A stretch of 64,000 bases of DNA. Origin: Bdellovibrionales bacterium (GTDB taxonomy: Bacteria > Bdellovibrionota > UBA1018). Positions 1-8,765 of the stretch are shown piece by piece. The translations under genes were made by a program, and so were the position numbers. The notes under the pieces were generated by a model. It had not been told where the DNA came from. It did no database searches and saw only the letters and a list, made by a program, of their open reading frames with translations. The first letter of the stretch is position 1. The number at the start of each line of letters is the position of its first letter. The stretch is taken from the NCBI GenBank assembly GCA_018266355.1, contig JAFEAP010000006.1:215619-279618 (forward strand). Reading direction: 5' to 3'.

Positions 1-1163
1 AGCCGGCTGCGGCCCCGAAAAGGAAGGGCACGAGCACGCCGGTCCTCACGCCGACCGTCGAAGTCCTCCCCGACGAGCGGAAAGGCGCCAAATCCCCGGC
101 GCTGACGAAAAAGGGCAGACCGTCGGTCATCGATTACGACGCCCTTCACCGCGGCGAGCTCGACGAAGAAACGGAAACCGAAAACGAGACCGAATCGGAT
201 TCCGAAAGCGATTCCGAAAAGGACTCCGACTTCGATTATTCCGAGGCCCCCGCCGACGACGCGAAGGCCCTAGCTCCCCAGTCGATCGACACCGCGGTCG
301 CGACCGCCTCGCACGCGATCAGCCCGACGGATCCCCTTCGCCGCTACCTCGACGAGGTCCGGCGCTATCCGCTGCTCACGCCCGAGGAAGAAATCGCGCT
401 CGCGACGAAACTCCACGCGACGGGCGACCTCGAGGCCGCGAAGCGCCTCGTGCAGGCGAACCTCCGCCTCGTCGTGAAGATCGCCTTCGAATACAAGAGC
501 GTTTACGCGAACGTGATGGACCTGATCCAAGAAGGAAACATCGGCCTGATGAAAGCCGTCTCGAAATACGATCCGACGAAAGGCGCGAAAGTCTCGTATT
601 ATTCGTCGTGGTGGATCCGAAGTTACATTTTGAAATACCTCCTCGATAACTTCCGCCTCGTGCGCGTGGGAACGACGGCGGCCCAGAAAAAACTTTTCTT
701 CCATCTGATGCGCGAGAAGGAACGCCTCGAAGCCCAGGGCGTTTTCGCCGGGCCGAAGCTCCTCGCCGATAAGCTGAACGTCCGCGAGAAAGACGTCGTC
801 GAGATGGAAAAACGCCTCGGGCACCACGGCACGGAAGTCTCGCTCGACGCTCCGGTCGGCACGGATCACGAGGGCGAACGCCGCGGGAGTTACGTCGACC
901 TCCTCGAAGACCACAAGGAAGCCACCGACGAGCAGCTCGCGCGAGAACAGCTCCTCGATTTGATCCGCGACCGGATCCCCGATTTCGAAAAGACCCTGAA
1001 CGATCGGGAGCGAAAACTCCTCCGCGATCGACTGCTCTCCGAGGAGCCGAAGACGCTCCAGGAAGTCGCCGACCTCTACGGCCTCACCCGCGAGCGAGCG
1101 CGCCAGATCGAGGCCGGAGTCATCGCGAAACTCCGCGAATACCTTCGCGATTCCATGCGCTGA
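1..1163 (+). CDS. rpoH: RNA polymerase sigma-32-type (heat shock) factor, 5' end outside window
   Basis: Sigma-70 family factor that directs core RNA polymerase. The frame is open from base 3, so the true start lies upstream of the window. The homologous core begins near base 332 (DPLRRYLDEV) with region 1.2/2 (LIQEGNIGLMKAV, then WWIRSYILKYLL). QKKLFFHL matches the RpoH box that separates heat-shock sigma factors from RpoD. Region 4 near the C-terminus reads LTRERARQIEAGVIAKL. At least 105 extra residues precede the core. They are rich in Asp, Glu and Ser around bases 165-255, and E. coli RpoH lacks such an extension. The family call is firm. The role of the extension is unknown. Confidence 0.88.
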   Translation, partial: PAAAPKRKGTSTPVLTPTVEVLPDERKGAKSPALTKKGRPSVIDYDALHRGELDEETETENETESDSESDSEKDSDFDYSEAPADDAKALAPQSIDTAVATASHAISPTDPLRRYLDEVRRYPLLTPEEEIALATKLHATGDLEAAKRLVQANLRLVVKIAFEYKSVYANVMDLIQEGNIGLMKAVSKYDPTKGAKVSYYSSWWIRSYILKYLLDNFRLVRVGTTAAQKKLFFHLMREKERLEAQGVFAGPKLLADKLNVREKDVVEMEKRLGHHGTEVSLDAPVGTDHEGERRGSYVDLLEDHKEATDEQLAREQLLDLIRDRIPDFEKTLNDRERKLLRDRLLSEEPKTLQEVADLYGLTRERARQIEAGVIAKLREYLRDSMR

Positions 1164-1227
1164 GCGGCGTCCTGCCTTTAGGAAATCCGCGCTTCAAGCC
1201 GCACCCCGGTTGCTGTATGCCTTCGGC

Positions 1228-1722
1228 ATGCCGAAAACCTCCTTCGCTCTCGTTCTCCTCGCGTCCCTCGGATTTTCCACGGGCGCCCACGCCGGGATGT
1301 CGTACGAAACGCTGAATCGCCTTTACGGACTCGCTTCGCGGCCCTCCCCGGCTCGTATGCTCGGGTGGTACACCGGCCGTTGCTACGGAGCGAAAACGCC
1401 GGAACTAGCCGAAGCCGGACTGCTCACGACGTATCGGAAGAACGGCGTGCTCAAAGCCGTGTTCTGGCGCGAGAGCGGGAAGCCGGTCGACTACTACGAC
1501 CACCCTTCGGCTGAGATGATCCGCGACATCGAAGACGGCCTCGCGAAATACGACGCCGACATCCCGCCGCTGGTGCGGAAATCCGGATACTGGGAGGCCG
1601 TCCACCTCGGCCCCCACAAGGACGCGACCCGCACGCGCGCGAACGTGAAGATGATCCTCGTCCAAGCTTTCCACGACGACGCCGAAACGATGGCGTGTTT
1701 CTTTTTCCGCCGCGTCCACTGA
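1228..1722 (+). CDS. Exported protein of unknown function
   Basis: About 164 residues. I place the start at ATG 1228, because it gives a compact signal peptide (short basic start, hydrophobic core SFALVLLASLGF, then a THA-like cleavage region) instead of the upstream TTG at 1210. The mature part has two well-separated Cys residues, one in the motif YTGRCYGAKTP. The C-terminus is FFFRRVH. I recognise no family. A TATGCC hexamer ends 6 nt before the ATG, which would suit a leaderless transcript. The downstream reading frame begins 12 nt after the stop, so the two may be cotranscribed. Function is not predicted. Confidence 0.6.
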   Translation: MPKTSFALVLLASLGFSTGAHAGMSYETLNRLYGLASRPSPARMLGWYTGRCYGAKTPELAEAGLLTTYRKNGVLKAVFWRESGKPVDYYDHPSAEMIRDIEDGLAKYDADIPPLVRKSGYWEAVHLGPHKDATRTRANVKMILVQAFHDDAETMACFFFRRVH

Positions 1723-1734
1723 GAGGAATTCCCC

Positions 1735-2051
1735 ATGCCGAAGTTCATTTACGACGAGAAGGCGGGTTTGAGCCGCCGCACTTTCCTCTCCGCCGGCGCG
1801 AAAATCGCGGCCGTCGCGACGCTCGCACTGAAAACGAGCGGTCTCGCGTTCGGCTCGGACGGTCTCGATCCGCCTCGCTGAAACCGTTCAAGCACGCGCA
1901 CACCCTCGAGCTCGCCCAAGTCGACCTCATGGACATCGCCATGGGCCGTACGCTCGACTTCAGCGATTCGCTCCACGATCACGAGTACCGGATCGATCTC
2001 GGCAACGCGACGACGGACATCCTTCGGCATCGCCCGCGCCCGCGTCGCTGA
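1735..2051 (+). pseudogene. Small Tat-signal protein, apparently frameshifted
   Basis: A Shine-Dalgarno-like gagagga precedes ATG 1735. The first 40 residues form a twin-arginine signal (LSRRTFLSAGAKIAAVATL). This frame stops at 1879. The other reading frame continues through the same place and encodes a sensible stretch with HAHTLEL, MDIAMGRTLDF and HDHEYRIDLG, ending at 2051. Proteins with a Tat signal followed by an H-x-H-T-L-x-L, D-L-x-x-I-x-x-G pattern are plausible metal-binding small secreted proteins, but that link is inference. A single-base indel between about 1850 and 1879 would join the two halves. It could be a real mutation, a sequencing error, or a genuine short 48-residue peptide. 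Confidence 0.5.
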
Positions 2052-2147
2052 GCGCGACCCGTTCACCTTTTCTCCCTAAACTCCTCGACGCGGCTCACAT
2101 ACAACGCGCCGCATCTGTTCGTTTTTTCTCATCCGAAGGAGTTTCCC

Positions 2148-4094
2148 ATGAAATCGGTTCCGCTGAGTCTCCTCGCGCTCGCTTCCGCGTTCGCGATCCA
2201 AACCGCATCCGCGAGTCCTTTCTCCGAACCCTCCGGCACCCCGAGCCCGGCTCCCTCGACGACGCCGCTCGTGACGGTGAACGGAAAGCTCCAACCGCAG
2301 TTCTCCGTCCAGATCGACGCGACGGATCTCCAACGGATCACCGACGCGTTCGCTTCGCTGAAAAAACTCGAGCCGATCTCGATCGACATCAACGACCTCA
2401 TGAAGCCGGGCGACGAGCAGGCGATCAAAGCCGCCACCCAGCGAATTTCCGACCTCTTCGTGGGCGTCGCGACGAACATCGCCGACATGCGCGCGATCAC
2501 CTATAAACTCGCCGCCCTCACCCAAGTCGCGGGCAATCAAGAAAACGTCGAAGCCCTCTACCGCGCGTTCCAAGAACGCTTCGAAGGCGACTACGACAAG
2601 GCCGTGAACGCGTTCCTCATCGTCGACGACGGCCTCCTCGGCGCGCTGAACCTCTGTAAATCCGAGCTCTGCGCGATGCAGATCGGCAACGCGCAGAAGG
2701 AACTCATGGCCTTCGGTTCCGCGATGAATCAAGGGATCAAGATGAAGCAACTCGACAAGTTCAAGTTCGTCTTCGACTTCAAGGCGTCGCTCATCCGCGT
2801 CTCCCTAGGCGAGACGTTCAACCAACTCGTCACGCCGAACGAGGAACACTCGGCCTACCTCACCCTCCTCGGCGGCGTGCTCACGCCGTTCGTGACCGCC
2901 GTGAAGGGCGCCGCGAACGTCGGCGAAAACCTCGCGAACCTCATCGCATCGCCGAAAACGGTCACGCTCTCGCTCTACGCCTCGCGCCTGAACCCGGTGC
3001 CGACGGCGAAGGACATGCGCGAGCGCTATCAGCAGCTCCTTTCGGACCGCATTCGCCAGATCGTGCTGAACCAGTCGGGTTCGGTCGCGAATACCCCGCG
3101 CCCGACGGCGCCGGCCGTTCCGGGCACGGACGTCGGTACGGCGGTGGGTGAAGCCGCGAAAGGCGTCTTCTCGAACCTCGTCGAGATCTACGGCGGCGTC
3201 GAGAAGCTCACCGAGCGCGCCGACGCCTCGCCGGACGGGACCCTCCGCGGTTACGTCGGACTGCGCGGCAAGGGGATCGAAACCCACCCGGGCGATCCGG
3301 CCGATCAGGTGAACTTCCTCGGCTACGCGCTTCGCGTGAATAGCGACAAGACCCTCACCGTCTCGTTCATTCCGTTCAACTTCATCTGGGACGAGAAGAA
3401 AGACGTCGTGGGCGGAGAGACCGCGAAGGTCCTCGTGAAGGACATGAAGCTCGTCACCTTCACCGTAGACAACTCGAAGTACAACATGACGACGATGAAC
3501 CTTCGCGTGGTCACCGCCGACTTCCATCCGGTGTTCCAGCTCCGCAAAGGCGGCCACTCGACGGTCGGCATCGAGCTCGAACCGGCGGCCGGCTACGAGT
3601 GGACGAAGTACAAGGACATCCAGTCGCTCTTCAAGGATCCGATCGATCCGTCGAACCCGATCGCGACCGACCTGGCCGGCGAAGGCTGGGACAGCGGCTT
3701 CTACGCGATGATCAAGGGTGCGCTCACGCTCGATTTGAGCCTCTCGCGCAAGCTTTGGATCCACGGCGCCTATAGCGGCACCATGGGCATCAAGGGCTTC
3801 GGCAACAATCTGAAGGGCTTCGGCGGCTCGCCGCTCACCGCCGACGCGACCCAAGGCAAGGGCAAGCAGACCCTCGTTCGGAACGACTTCGCGGTCGAAA
3901 TCCGCACGAAATTAAAGGGCGAGAAGAGCCTCGCGATCTTCTACCAAGGCAATTTGGCCTACTCGAACAAGATCACCCTCCGGGGCGACGGTACGGCGGT
4001 GGACGAAAAGCACCCCTACGGCGGATACACCCTGACGAACTCGATGCTCGACGGGCTTTCCCGGAGCAACATCGGGATTCGGTTGAATTTTTGA
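2148..4094 (+). CDS. Large exported protein, probable outer-membrane beta-barrel at C-terminus
   Basis: 648 residues with a clear signal peptide (MKSVPLSLLALASAFA, cleavage near ASA). A strong SD (gaagga) lies 8 nt before the ATG. Residues of about 25-320 look mostly helical. A Pro/Ala/Thr linker near 325 is followed by a segment rich in alternating hydrophobic and polar residues. The chain ends in IGIRLNF, a terminal Phe as seen in outer-membrane barrels. I recognise no named family. A strong intrinsic terminator follows the stop. It is probably a single-gene unit whose product sits in the outer membrane. Confidence is high that it is a gene and moderate on location. Confidence 0.75.
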   Translation: MKSVPLSLLALASAFAIQTASASPFSEPSGTPSPAPSTTPLVTVNGKLQPQFSVQIDATDLQRITDAFASLKKLEPISIDINDLMKPGDEQAIKAATQRISDLFVGVATNIADMRAITYKLAALTQVAGNQENVEALYRAFQERFEGDYDKAVNAFLIVDDGLLGALNLCKSELCAMQIGNAQKELMAFGSAMNQGIKMKQLDKFKFVFDFKASLIRVSLGETFNQLVTPNEEHSAYLTLLGGVLTPFVTAVKGAANVGENLANLIASPKTVTLSLYASRLNPVPTAKDMRERYQQLLSDRIRQIVLNQSGSVANTPRPTAPAVPGTDVGTAVGEAAKGVFSNLVEIYGGVEKLTERADASPDGTLRGYVGLRGKGIETHPGDPADQVNFLGYALRVNSDKTLTVSFIPFNFIWDEKKDVVGGETAKVLVKDMKLVTFTVDNSKYNMTTMNLRVVTADFHPVFQLRKGGHSTVGIELEPAAGYEWTKYKDIQSLFKDPIDPSNPIATDLAGEGWDSGFYAMIKGALTLDLSLSRKLWIHGAYSGTMGIKGFGNNLKGFGGSPLTADATQGKGKQTLVRNDFAVEIRTKLKGEKSLAIFYQGNLAYSNKITLRGDGTAVDEKHPYGGYTLTNSMLDGLSRSNIGIRLNF

Positions 4095-4127
4095 TCGCCA
4101 AACCTAGGTCCCGAGGTCCCCGCGAGA

Positions 4128-4160
4128 CGGAGGCGCTTCCCGAGAGGGACGCCTCCGTTT
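4128..4160 (+). terminator. Intrinsic terminator after the 2148-4094 gene
   Basis: An 8-bp outer stem (4128-4135 with 4150-4157) and a 4-bp inner stem closed by a GAGA tetraloop (4138-4149), followed by a short T run. Placed 33 nt after the stop codon. Confidence 0.75.
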
Positions 4161-4165
4161 CCGTA

Positions 4166-4195
4166 TTGTTAACGCGCCGCGCTGCGTGCTATTTC
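4166..4195 (+). promoter_or_regulatory. Probable rpsO promoter
   Basis: TTGTTA at 4166-4171 and an extended -10 (TGC-TATTTC, hexamer 4190-4195) at 18 nt spacing. It lies just after the upstream terminator and about 110 nt before rpsO. Confidence 0.45.
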
Positions 4196-4226
4196 CAGGG
4201 GGCTAAAAACAGTCTGTAAAACCGTA

Positions 4227-4245
4227 GTCCCCGATTCCCGGGGAC
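4227..4245 (+). promoter_or_regulatory. Hairpin in the rpsO leader
   Basis: Six-base inverted repeat GTCCCC/GGGGAC in the rpsO 5' leader. S15 is known to bind its own leader in several bacteria, so this may be an autoregulatory element. The position fits, but the S15 binding features have not been shown. Confidence 0.4.
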
Positions 4246-4306
4246 GAATTGTAATTAGGTTTCGAGGGTTTCATCAGCTCTCGGATCCCGAAAGGTAGTA
4301 AGAGTC

Positions 4307-4585
4307 ATGGCCGGCAAAACCGCAATCAAAGCCAAAAAAGCTGAAATCGTTTCCAAGTTCGCGAAAGGTTCGAAAGACACCGGGTCTCCGGAAGTCCAAG
4401 TCGCCCTCCTCACGAGCCGGATCATCGAGCTGACGGCGCACTTCAAAGCGAACGCGAAGGACCACCACGGTCGTCGCGGCCTCATCAAGCTCGTGAGCCA
4501 ACGCCGCAAGCTGCTCACCTACCTGAAATCGAAGGATGCGAGCCGCTACAGTGCGCTCATCAACGCTCTCGAACTCCGGAAGTAA
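4307..4585 (+). CDS. rpsO: 30S ribosomal protein S15
   Basis: 92 residues, close to the usual 89. Diagnostic S15 motifs are [16 protein letters not shown] near residues 24-39, the KDHHGRRGL segment, and the C-terminal [16 protein letters not shown]15 binds the 16S rRNA three-way junction early in 30S assembly. An aaaggtag SD lies about 10 nt before ATG 4307. The gene precedes pnp with a terminator-like hairpin between them, the order known from E. coli. The leader hairpin upstream suggests autogenous control. Confidence 0.97.
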   Translation: MAGKTAIKAKKAEIVSKFAKGSKDTGSPEVQVALLTSRIIELTAHFKANAKDHHGRRGLIKLVSQRRKLLTYLKSKDASRYSALINALELRK

Positions 4586-4613
4586 TTTCACGGAAACCAC
4601 GAAGATTTACGAA

Positions 4614-4656
4614 GGCTCCGCGCGCTTCTTTGAAGCGACGGAGCCTTTCGTCTTTT
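4614..4656 (+). terminator. Terminator or RNase-processing hairpin between rpsO and pnp
   Basis: Long imperfect stem: GGCTCCG (4614-4620) pairs with CGGAGCC (4639-4645), with an inner GCTTC/GAAGC pair and a TTT loop, followed by a T-rich run. In E. coli the rpsO-pnp gap holds an attenuator, and RNase III cutting upstream of pnp lets PNPase autoregulate. Similar use here is inference. Confidence 0.7.
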
Positions 4657-4742
4657 CGCGGATCGAATGCGTTGCGTGATCGTCCTGCTTCAGTCTCGTA
4701 ACCGAAAGGCCCGCTCGTAGGGCCGAAAGGAAATCGCTGAAA

Positions 4743-7022
4743 ATGTCTCTCTTTAATCCCAAATCCGTTTCCGTCGACGTCGGCGGAAAGAAACTCACGA
4801 TCGAAACCGGCAAGCTCGCGAAGCAAGCCGACGGTTCGGTCCTCGTCTCCTACGGCGAAACCCGCGTCCTCGTGACCGCTTGTTCGTCCAGCACCCCGAA
4901 AGAAGGCATCGACTTCTTTCCGCTGACCGTCGAATTCGCCGAAAAATATTACGCCGCCGGGAAAATCCCGGGCTCGTTCCACCGCCGCGAAGCGAAGCCG
5001 ACCTCCGAGTCGATCCTCTCCGCGCGCCTCATCGACCGCCCGATTCGTCCGCTCTTCCCGGAAGGCTACCGCAACGAAACCCAAGTCGTCGCGACGATCC
5101 TCTCCGTCGACCAAGAAGCGGATCTCGACTGTTGCGCCGCCATCGGCGCCTCGGCCGCGCTCCACATCTCGGACATTCCGTTCAACGGCCCGACCGCCGG
5201 CGTGCGCGTCGGTCGTAAGGACGGCCAATTCGTGATCAACCCCTCCTGGTCCGACGTCGAAACCGGCGCCACCGACCTCGAAATCTTCATCACCGGCACG
5301 AAGGCCGCCATCATGATGGTCGAAGGCGGAGCGCGCGAAGCGTCCGAAGACGACGTCCTGAAGGCGATCACGCTCGGCCACGCCGAAATCGGCAAGATCG
5401 TCGGCGCGATCGAAGAACTCCGGAAGCTCGCGGGCAAGGAAAAGCGCGCGTGGAAGGCTCCGGAAACCGACACCGCCCTCACGAAGAAAGTCGAAGACCT
5501 CGCGAAAAAAGGTCTCGAGACCGCGCTTCGCACGGCGAACAAGGGCGATCGCTACGCGCTCGTCGACGACACGAGGGCGAAGACCCTCGCCGCGCTCGTC
5601 AGCGACGAAATGAAGAAGTCGACCCCGGACGCCGCGAAGAAACTCGAGAAGGACGCGAAGAACGCGTTCGAACTCCTCCAGTACAACCTCATGCGCGAAA
5701 TGATCCTCGGCGAAAAGAAGCGGATCGACGGACGGAACCTCACCACGGTTCGTCCGATCGAAGTGGAAACGGGACTCCTCCCGCGCGCCCACGGCTCCGC
5801 GCTCTTCACCCGCGGCGAGACCCAGGTCCTCGCCACGGTGACGCTCGGAACCTCCGAAGACGAAGGCATCGTCGATACGATGTTCCAGAAGTCGTACCGG
5901 AAATTCACGCTCCATTATAACTTCCCGCCGTTCTCGGTCGGCGAAGCGGGCCGGATCGGCTTCACTTCCCGCCGCGAAATCGGACACGGCGCCCTGGCCG
6001 AGCGTTCGATCAAGGCGACGTTCCCGAAACACGAAGCGTTCCCGTACACGGTTCGCCTCGTTTGCGAGACGCTCGAGTCGAACGGGTCGTCCTCGATGGG
6101 CTCCGTTTGCTCCTCGTCGATGGCGATTATGGACGCGGGTATCCCGTATCCGAAGCCGGTGGCCGGCATCGCGATGGGACTGATCAAGGAAGGCGACCGC
6201 GTCGCCGTCCTCTCCGACATCCTCGGCGACGAAGATCACCTCGGCGACATGGACTTCAAGGTGGCCGGAACGAAAGACGGCATCAACGGCATCCAGATGG
6301 ACATCAAGATCGAAGGCGTGAACGCCGAGATCATGAAGACCGCCCTGGCCCAAGCCCGCGAAGGCCGGATCCACATCCTCGGCGAAATGGCGAAGGCGAT
6401 CACCGAATCCCGCGCCGAAATGTCGAAGTACGCTCCGCGCATCACGACGCTGAAGATCCCGGTCGACAAAATCCGCGAAGTCATCGGCACCGGCGGCAAG
6501 GTCATCAAGGACATCGTCGCGAAGTCGGGCGCCAAGGTCGACATCAACGACGACGGCGTGATCAACATCGCGACCTCCGATATGGCCGCGCGCGATAAGG
6601 CGCTCGAGATGATCAACAACATCATCGCGACGCCGGAAGTCGGCGCGATCTATAGGGGCAAAGTGAAGAAGATCGTCGAGTTCGGCGCGTTCATCGGCAT
6701 CATGCCGAACCAGGACGGCCTCCTCCACGTCTCCGAAATCGCCCACGAGCGCGTGAACCGCGTCGAAGACTTCATGAAGGAAGGCGACGAGGTCGAAGTG
6801 AAGGTCCTCGAAGTCGACAAGATGGGTAAGGTTCGCCTCTCCCGCAAGGTCCTTCTCCCGCTTCCGCCGGGCTACGTCCCGCCGACGGGCGGAGGAGACC
6901 GGGGACCGCGCCGTGACGATCGCGGCGGACGCGGCGGCGGAGACCGGGGACCGCGCGGCGGCGGCGATCGCGGCCCGCGCCGTGACGGCGGCGGCGGCGG
7001 AGACCGCCCGCCGAGGCAATAG
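4743..7022 (+). CDS. pnp: Polyribonucleotide nucleotidyltransferase (PNPase)
   Basis: 3'-5' phosphorolytic exoribonuclease of RNA decay. 759 residues in standard order: first RNase PH domain (about 1-145), linker helices, second RNase PH domain (about 315-555, with FPPFSVGEAGRIG), KH domain (IREVIGTGGKVIKDI), and S1 domain (YRGKVKKIVEFGAFIGI, then GLLHVSEIAHERV). After S1 comes a tail of about 50 residues made of Gly/Arg/Asp repeats (RGGGDRGPR type). Such RGG-like tails often add RNA affinity, and typical PNPases end in a shorter acidic or basic tail. It is downstream of rpsO as in many bacteria and is followed by a strong terminator. Confidence 0.98.
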   Translation: MSLFNPKSVSVDVGGKKLTIETGKLAKQADGSVLVSYGETRVLVTACSSSTPKEGIDFFPLTVEFAEKYYAAGKIPGSFHRREAKPTSESILSARLIDRPIRPLFPEGYRNETQVVATILSVDQEADLDCCAAIGASAALHISDIPFNGPTAGVRVGRKDGQFVINPSWSDVETGATDLEIFITGTKAAIMMVEGGAREASEDDVLKAITLGHAEIGKIVGAIEELRKLAGKEKRAWKAPETDTALTKKVEDLAKKGLETALRTANKGDRYALVDDTRAKTLAALVSDEMKKSTPDAAKKLEKDAKNAFELLQYNLMREMILGEKKRIDGRNLTTVRPIEVETGLLPRAHGSALFTRGETQVLATVTLGTSEDEGIVDTMFQKSYRKFTLHYNFPPFSVGEAGRIGFTSRREIGHGALAERSIKATFPKHEAFPYTVRLVCETLESNGSSSMGSVCSSSMAIMDAGIPYPKPVAGIAMGLIKEGDRVAVLSDILGDEDHLGDMDFKVAGTKDGINGIQMDIKIEGVNAEIMKTALAQAREGRIHILGEMAKAITESRAEMSKYAPRITTLKIPVDKIREVIGTGGKVIKDIVAKSGAKVDINDDGVINIATSDMAARDKALEMINNIIATPEVGAIYRGKVKKIVEFGAFIGIMPNQDGLLHVSEIAHERVNRVEDFMKEGDEVEVKVLEVDKMGKVRLSRKVLLPLPPGYVPPTGGGDRGPRRDDRGGRGGGDRGPRGGGDRGPRRDGGGGGDRPPRQ

Positions 7023-7070
7023 AACGCCGAAGGCGTTGGCGCAAACCTAAAAGCCAAACCTAAAACCGAA

Positions 7071-7110
7071 AAAGGGCCGGCTCTCCGATGGGAGCCGGCC
7101 CTTTCCTTTT
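7071..7110. terminator. Bidirectional intrinsic terminator between pnp and the convergent gene
   Basis: Thirteen-base stem AAAGGGCCGGCTC/GAGCCGGCCCTTT (7071-7083 and 7092-7104) with TCCTTTT on the plus side and an A run on the other side. It therefore serves both pnp and the minus-strand gene ending at 7127. A second small hairpin (AACGCC/GGCGTT) sits at 7023-7037. Confidence 0.85.
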
Positions 7111-7126
7111 CGACTCGAAAGAAAAA

Positions 7127-8431
7127 CTACGGCGCTTCGCCCAAGATTCGGCACATCCCGCCGGTGAAATTCTCGCGCCAAATCGCCGGACTGATCGGAC
7201 ACGAGGGCGCCATCCCGGGAGCCGGCGGCGGGTAGAAGACCTGGGTGAGGTTCTTGATGTTGATCGGAGTGCCGAGTTCCACCGTGGCGTACTTCGGATC
7301 TTCCCCTTGGTAATTCGTGCTCGGCCGAAACCGATTCCGGTGCACGAGACTCAAATCGCATAGGTCGTAGACCCCGTAGTCGAGTTGCATGCGTTTAGCG
7401 GCGGTGCACCGCCGGGTGGTTCCGGAGATCGTCGTCGCCAAGGTCTTTACGCCGAACGTGTCGGTCGAAGGACATTGCCGCTCAAGTGCGAACACGATCA
7501 ACGTGCAGCACATCGGATCGACCTCGGCATCGATGCTGTTCGGAAACGGCGTCGGGATCGCCATCGGATTCGCGCTCATCGCGGCCGCGAAAACTTGCAT
7601 CTGCTGGTCCCGCGTCAGCTGGACGACCGTCGAGTGATTGCTCGGCTTTCGGTATCCGCATCGAACTCCGCTTTGGGTATAAAAGCCGCTCAATGGAACG
7701 CCGTTTTTATCGAGCATGAAAACCTGGTTCGGGTAGGTCAGGCCGGCCGTCGTGGTGTTGTCCGGCGACGACCCCGCCAAGTAGAAATTCCGAAACGTCG
7801 TCCCCGGCGTCGAAACGGCTTCCACGCAGTCGAACTTCGAAGCGGAACCGGTGTTTTCGCCCCATCCCCGTCCGCAGCAAGCCGCCATCGGATTCGCGAG
7901 ACCGTCGAAAGTCGCCCCGTTCGCCGGACCGGGAAACGGCAATTCCGAAGGCGCACATCCGAGACTCGAACAAACGTGCTGGTCGATATTCGCCGCCGTC
8001 GCCGCCGGGCAGACCGGCGGCGCCGGAGGGGGAACGGCCACGCATCCGTCACCTTCCCAGACGAACCCTGCCTTACAGATGCACGTCCGGTTCCCGATCA
8101 CCTGGTTCGTGCATTGGGTGGGATTTCCGGCCGGACAAAAGCCGATGCTCGCTTCCGCGTCGGTTTTGAATTCCGCGCAACTCGCCGGAGGCGCGCCCGC
8201 ACCGTTATAGGTCGTGTATCCGTTTGAATTGAGACAGGCGTTTTGTGATGCGGGCGGAGACGCGAAACGGTCCCAAAGCAAACAGCAGCAAGCGGGGGCG
8301 GTATTGGTCGCCGAAAGCGCCTCGCAGGTCGCGAGATCGGGGCAAGCGAAAGCCTCTCGGCCGGCGAACGCGGCCAGCATCAGTCCGAAGGCGAAGATGA
8401 AGGTTCGCAACCGGTTCCGCATGGCCTTCAC
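7127..8431 (-). CDS. Secreted Cys-rich protein, translationally coupled to a pilin-like gene
   Basis: 434 residues with a signal peptide (RTFIFAFGLMLAAFA, cleavage near AFA). The mature protein carries more than twenty Cys residues, including ACCCLLW, CICKAGF and MCCTLIVF, and an EGF-like CICKAGFVWEGDGC segment followed by a PPPAPP linker. Its ATG overlaps the stop of the pilin-like gene as ATGA, so the two are probably made together. PilX-PilY1-type pairs, where a minor pilin gene precedes a large secreted tip protein, are a possible parallel. That is inference, since I see no PilY1 beta-propeller. It may form disulfide-stabilised surface structures. Confidence 0.6.
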   Translation of the reverse strand: MKAMRNRLRTFIFAFGLMLAAFAGREAFACPDLATCEALSATNTAPACCCLLWDRFASPPASQNACLNSNGYTTYNGAGAPPASCAEFKTDAEASIGFCPAGNPTQCTNQVIGNRTCICKAGFVWEGDGCVAVPPPAPPVCPAATAANIDQHVCSSLGCAPSELPFPGPANGATFDGLANPMAACCGRGWGENTGSASKFDCVEAVSTPGTTFRNFYLAGSSPDNTTTAGLTYPNQVFMLDKNGVPLSGFYTQSGVRCGYRKPSNHSTVVQLTRDQQMQVFAAAMSANPMAIPTPFPNSIDAEVDPMCCTLIVFALERQCPSTDTFGVKTLATTISGTTRRCTAAKRMQLDYGVYDLCDLSLVHRNRFRPSTNYQGEDPKYATVELGTPINIKNLTQVFYPPPAPGMAPSCPISPAIWRENFTGGMCRILGEAP

Positions 8432-8712
8432 GGATAGGGAATCGCGGTCCCGCCCGAGTCTTTCGCGGGAGTCACGGCGATATCGTAGATTTGGACGCGA
8501 TCGTTCACGTAATTCGCGAGATTCGCGCCCATGTTCAAGTTCGTCGTCCGCTGAATCCAGCGAGTCGCGTTCTTGTCGTTCTGCACGGTCATCTCCATGT
8601 ACACATATCCCGTGATTGCGAGGATCGTTCCGACCACGAGAACCTGCAAGATCGCGCTACCGGATTCGGAGGACTCGGCGAAAGGACGTCCGACCATATC
8701 GAGGCTCCTCAT
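8428..8712 (-). CDS. Minor pilin / pseudopilin-like protein
   Basis: About 94 residues. A single hydrophobic segment near the N-terminus (SAILQVLVVGTILAITGYVY) follows a short polar leader ending in ESG, the layout of type IV prepilins. The usual Glu at +5 after the Gly is absent, as in some GspK/PilX-like minor pilins. The rest is a short helix plus a polar tail. I prefer ATG 8712 to TTG 8718, because a GGAAAGG SD lies about 10 nt upstream. A TATAAT on this strand (8739-8734) could be its -10. It overlaps the next gene by 4 nt. Confidence 0.5.
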   Translation of the reverse strand: MRSLDMVGRPFAESSESGSAILQVLVVGTILAITGYVYMEMTVQNDKNATRWIQRTTNLNMGANLANYVNDRVQIYDIAVTPAKDSGGTAIPYP

Positions 8713-8765
8713 CGTCAATTGACCTTTCCTCTATTATAGTTCATTTTTTTAAGGTGCACACGTCT

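Noticed and set aside
4560..7019. 819-residue minus-strand frame across pnp
   Set aside because: It is a mirror of the GC-rich pnp coding strand, with Arg/Asp/Val-rich random sequence and no motifs. pnp is certain.
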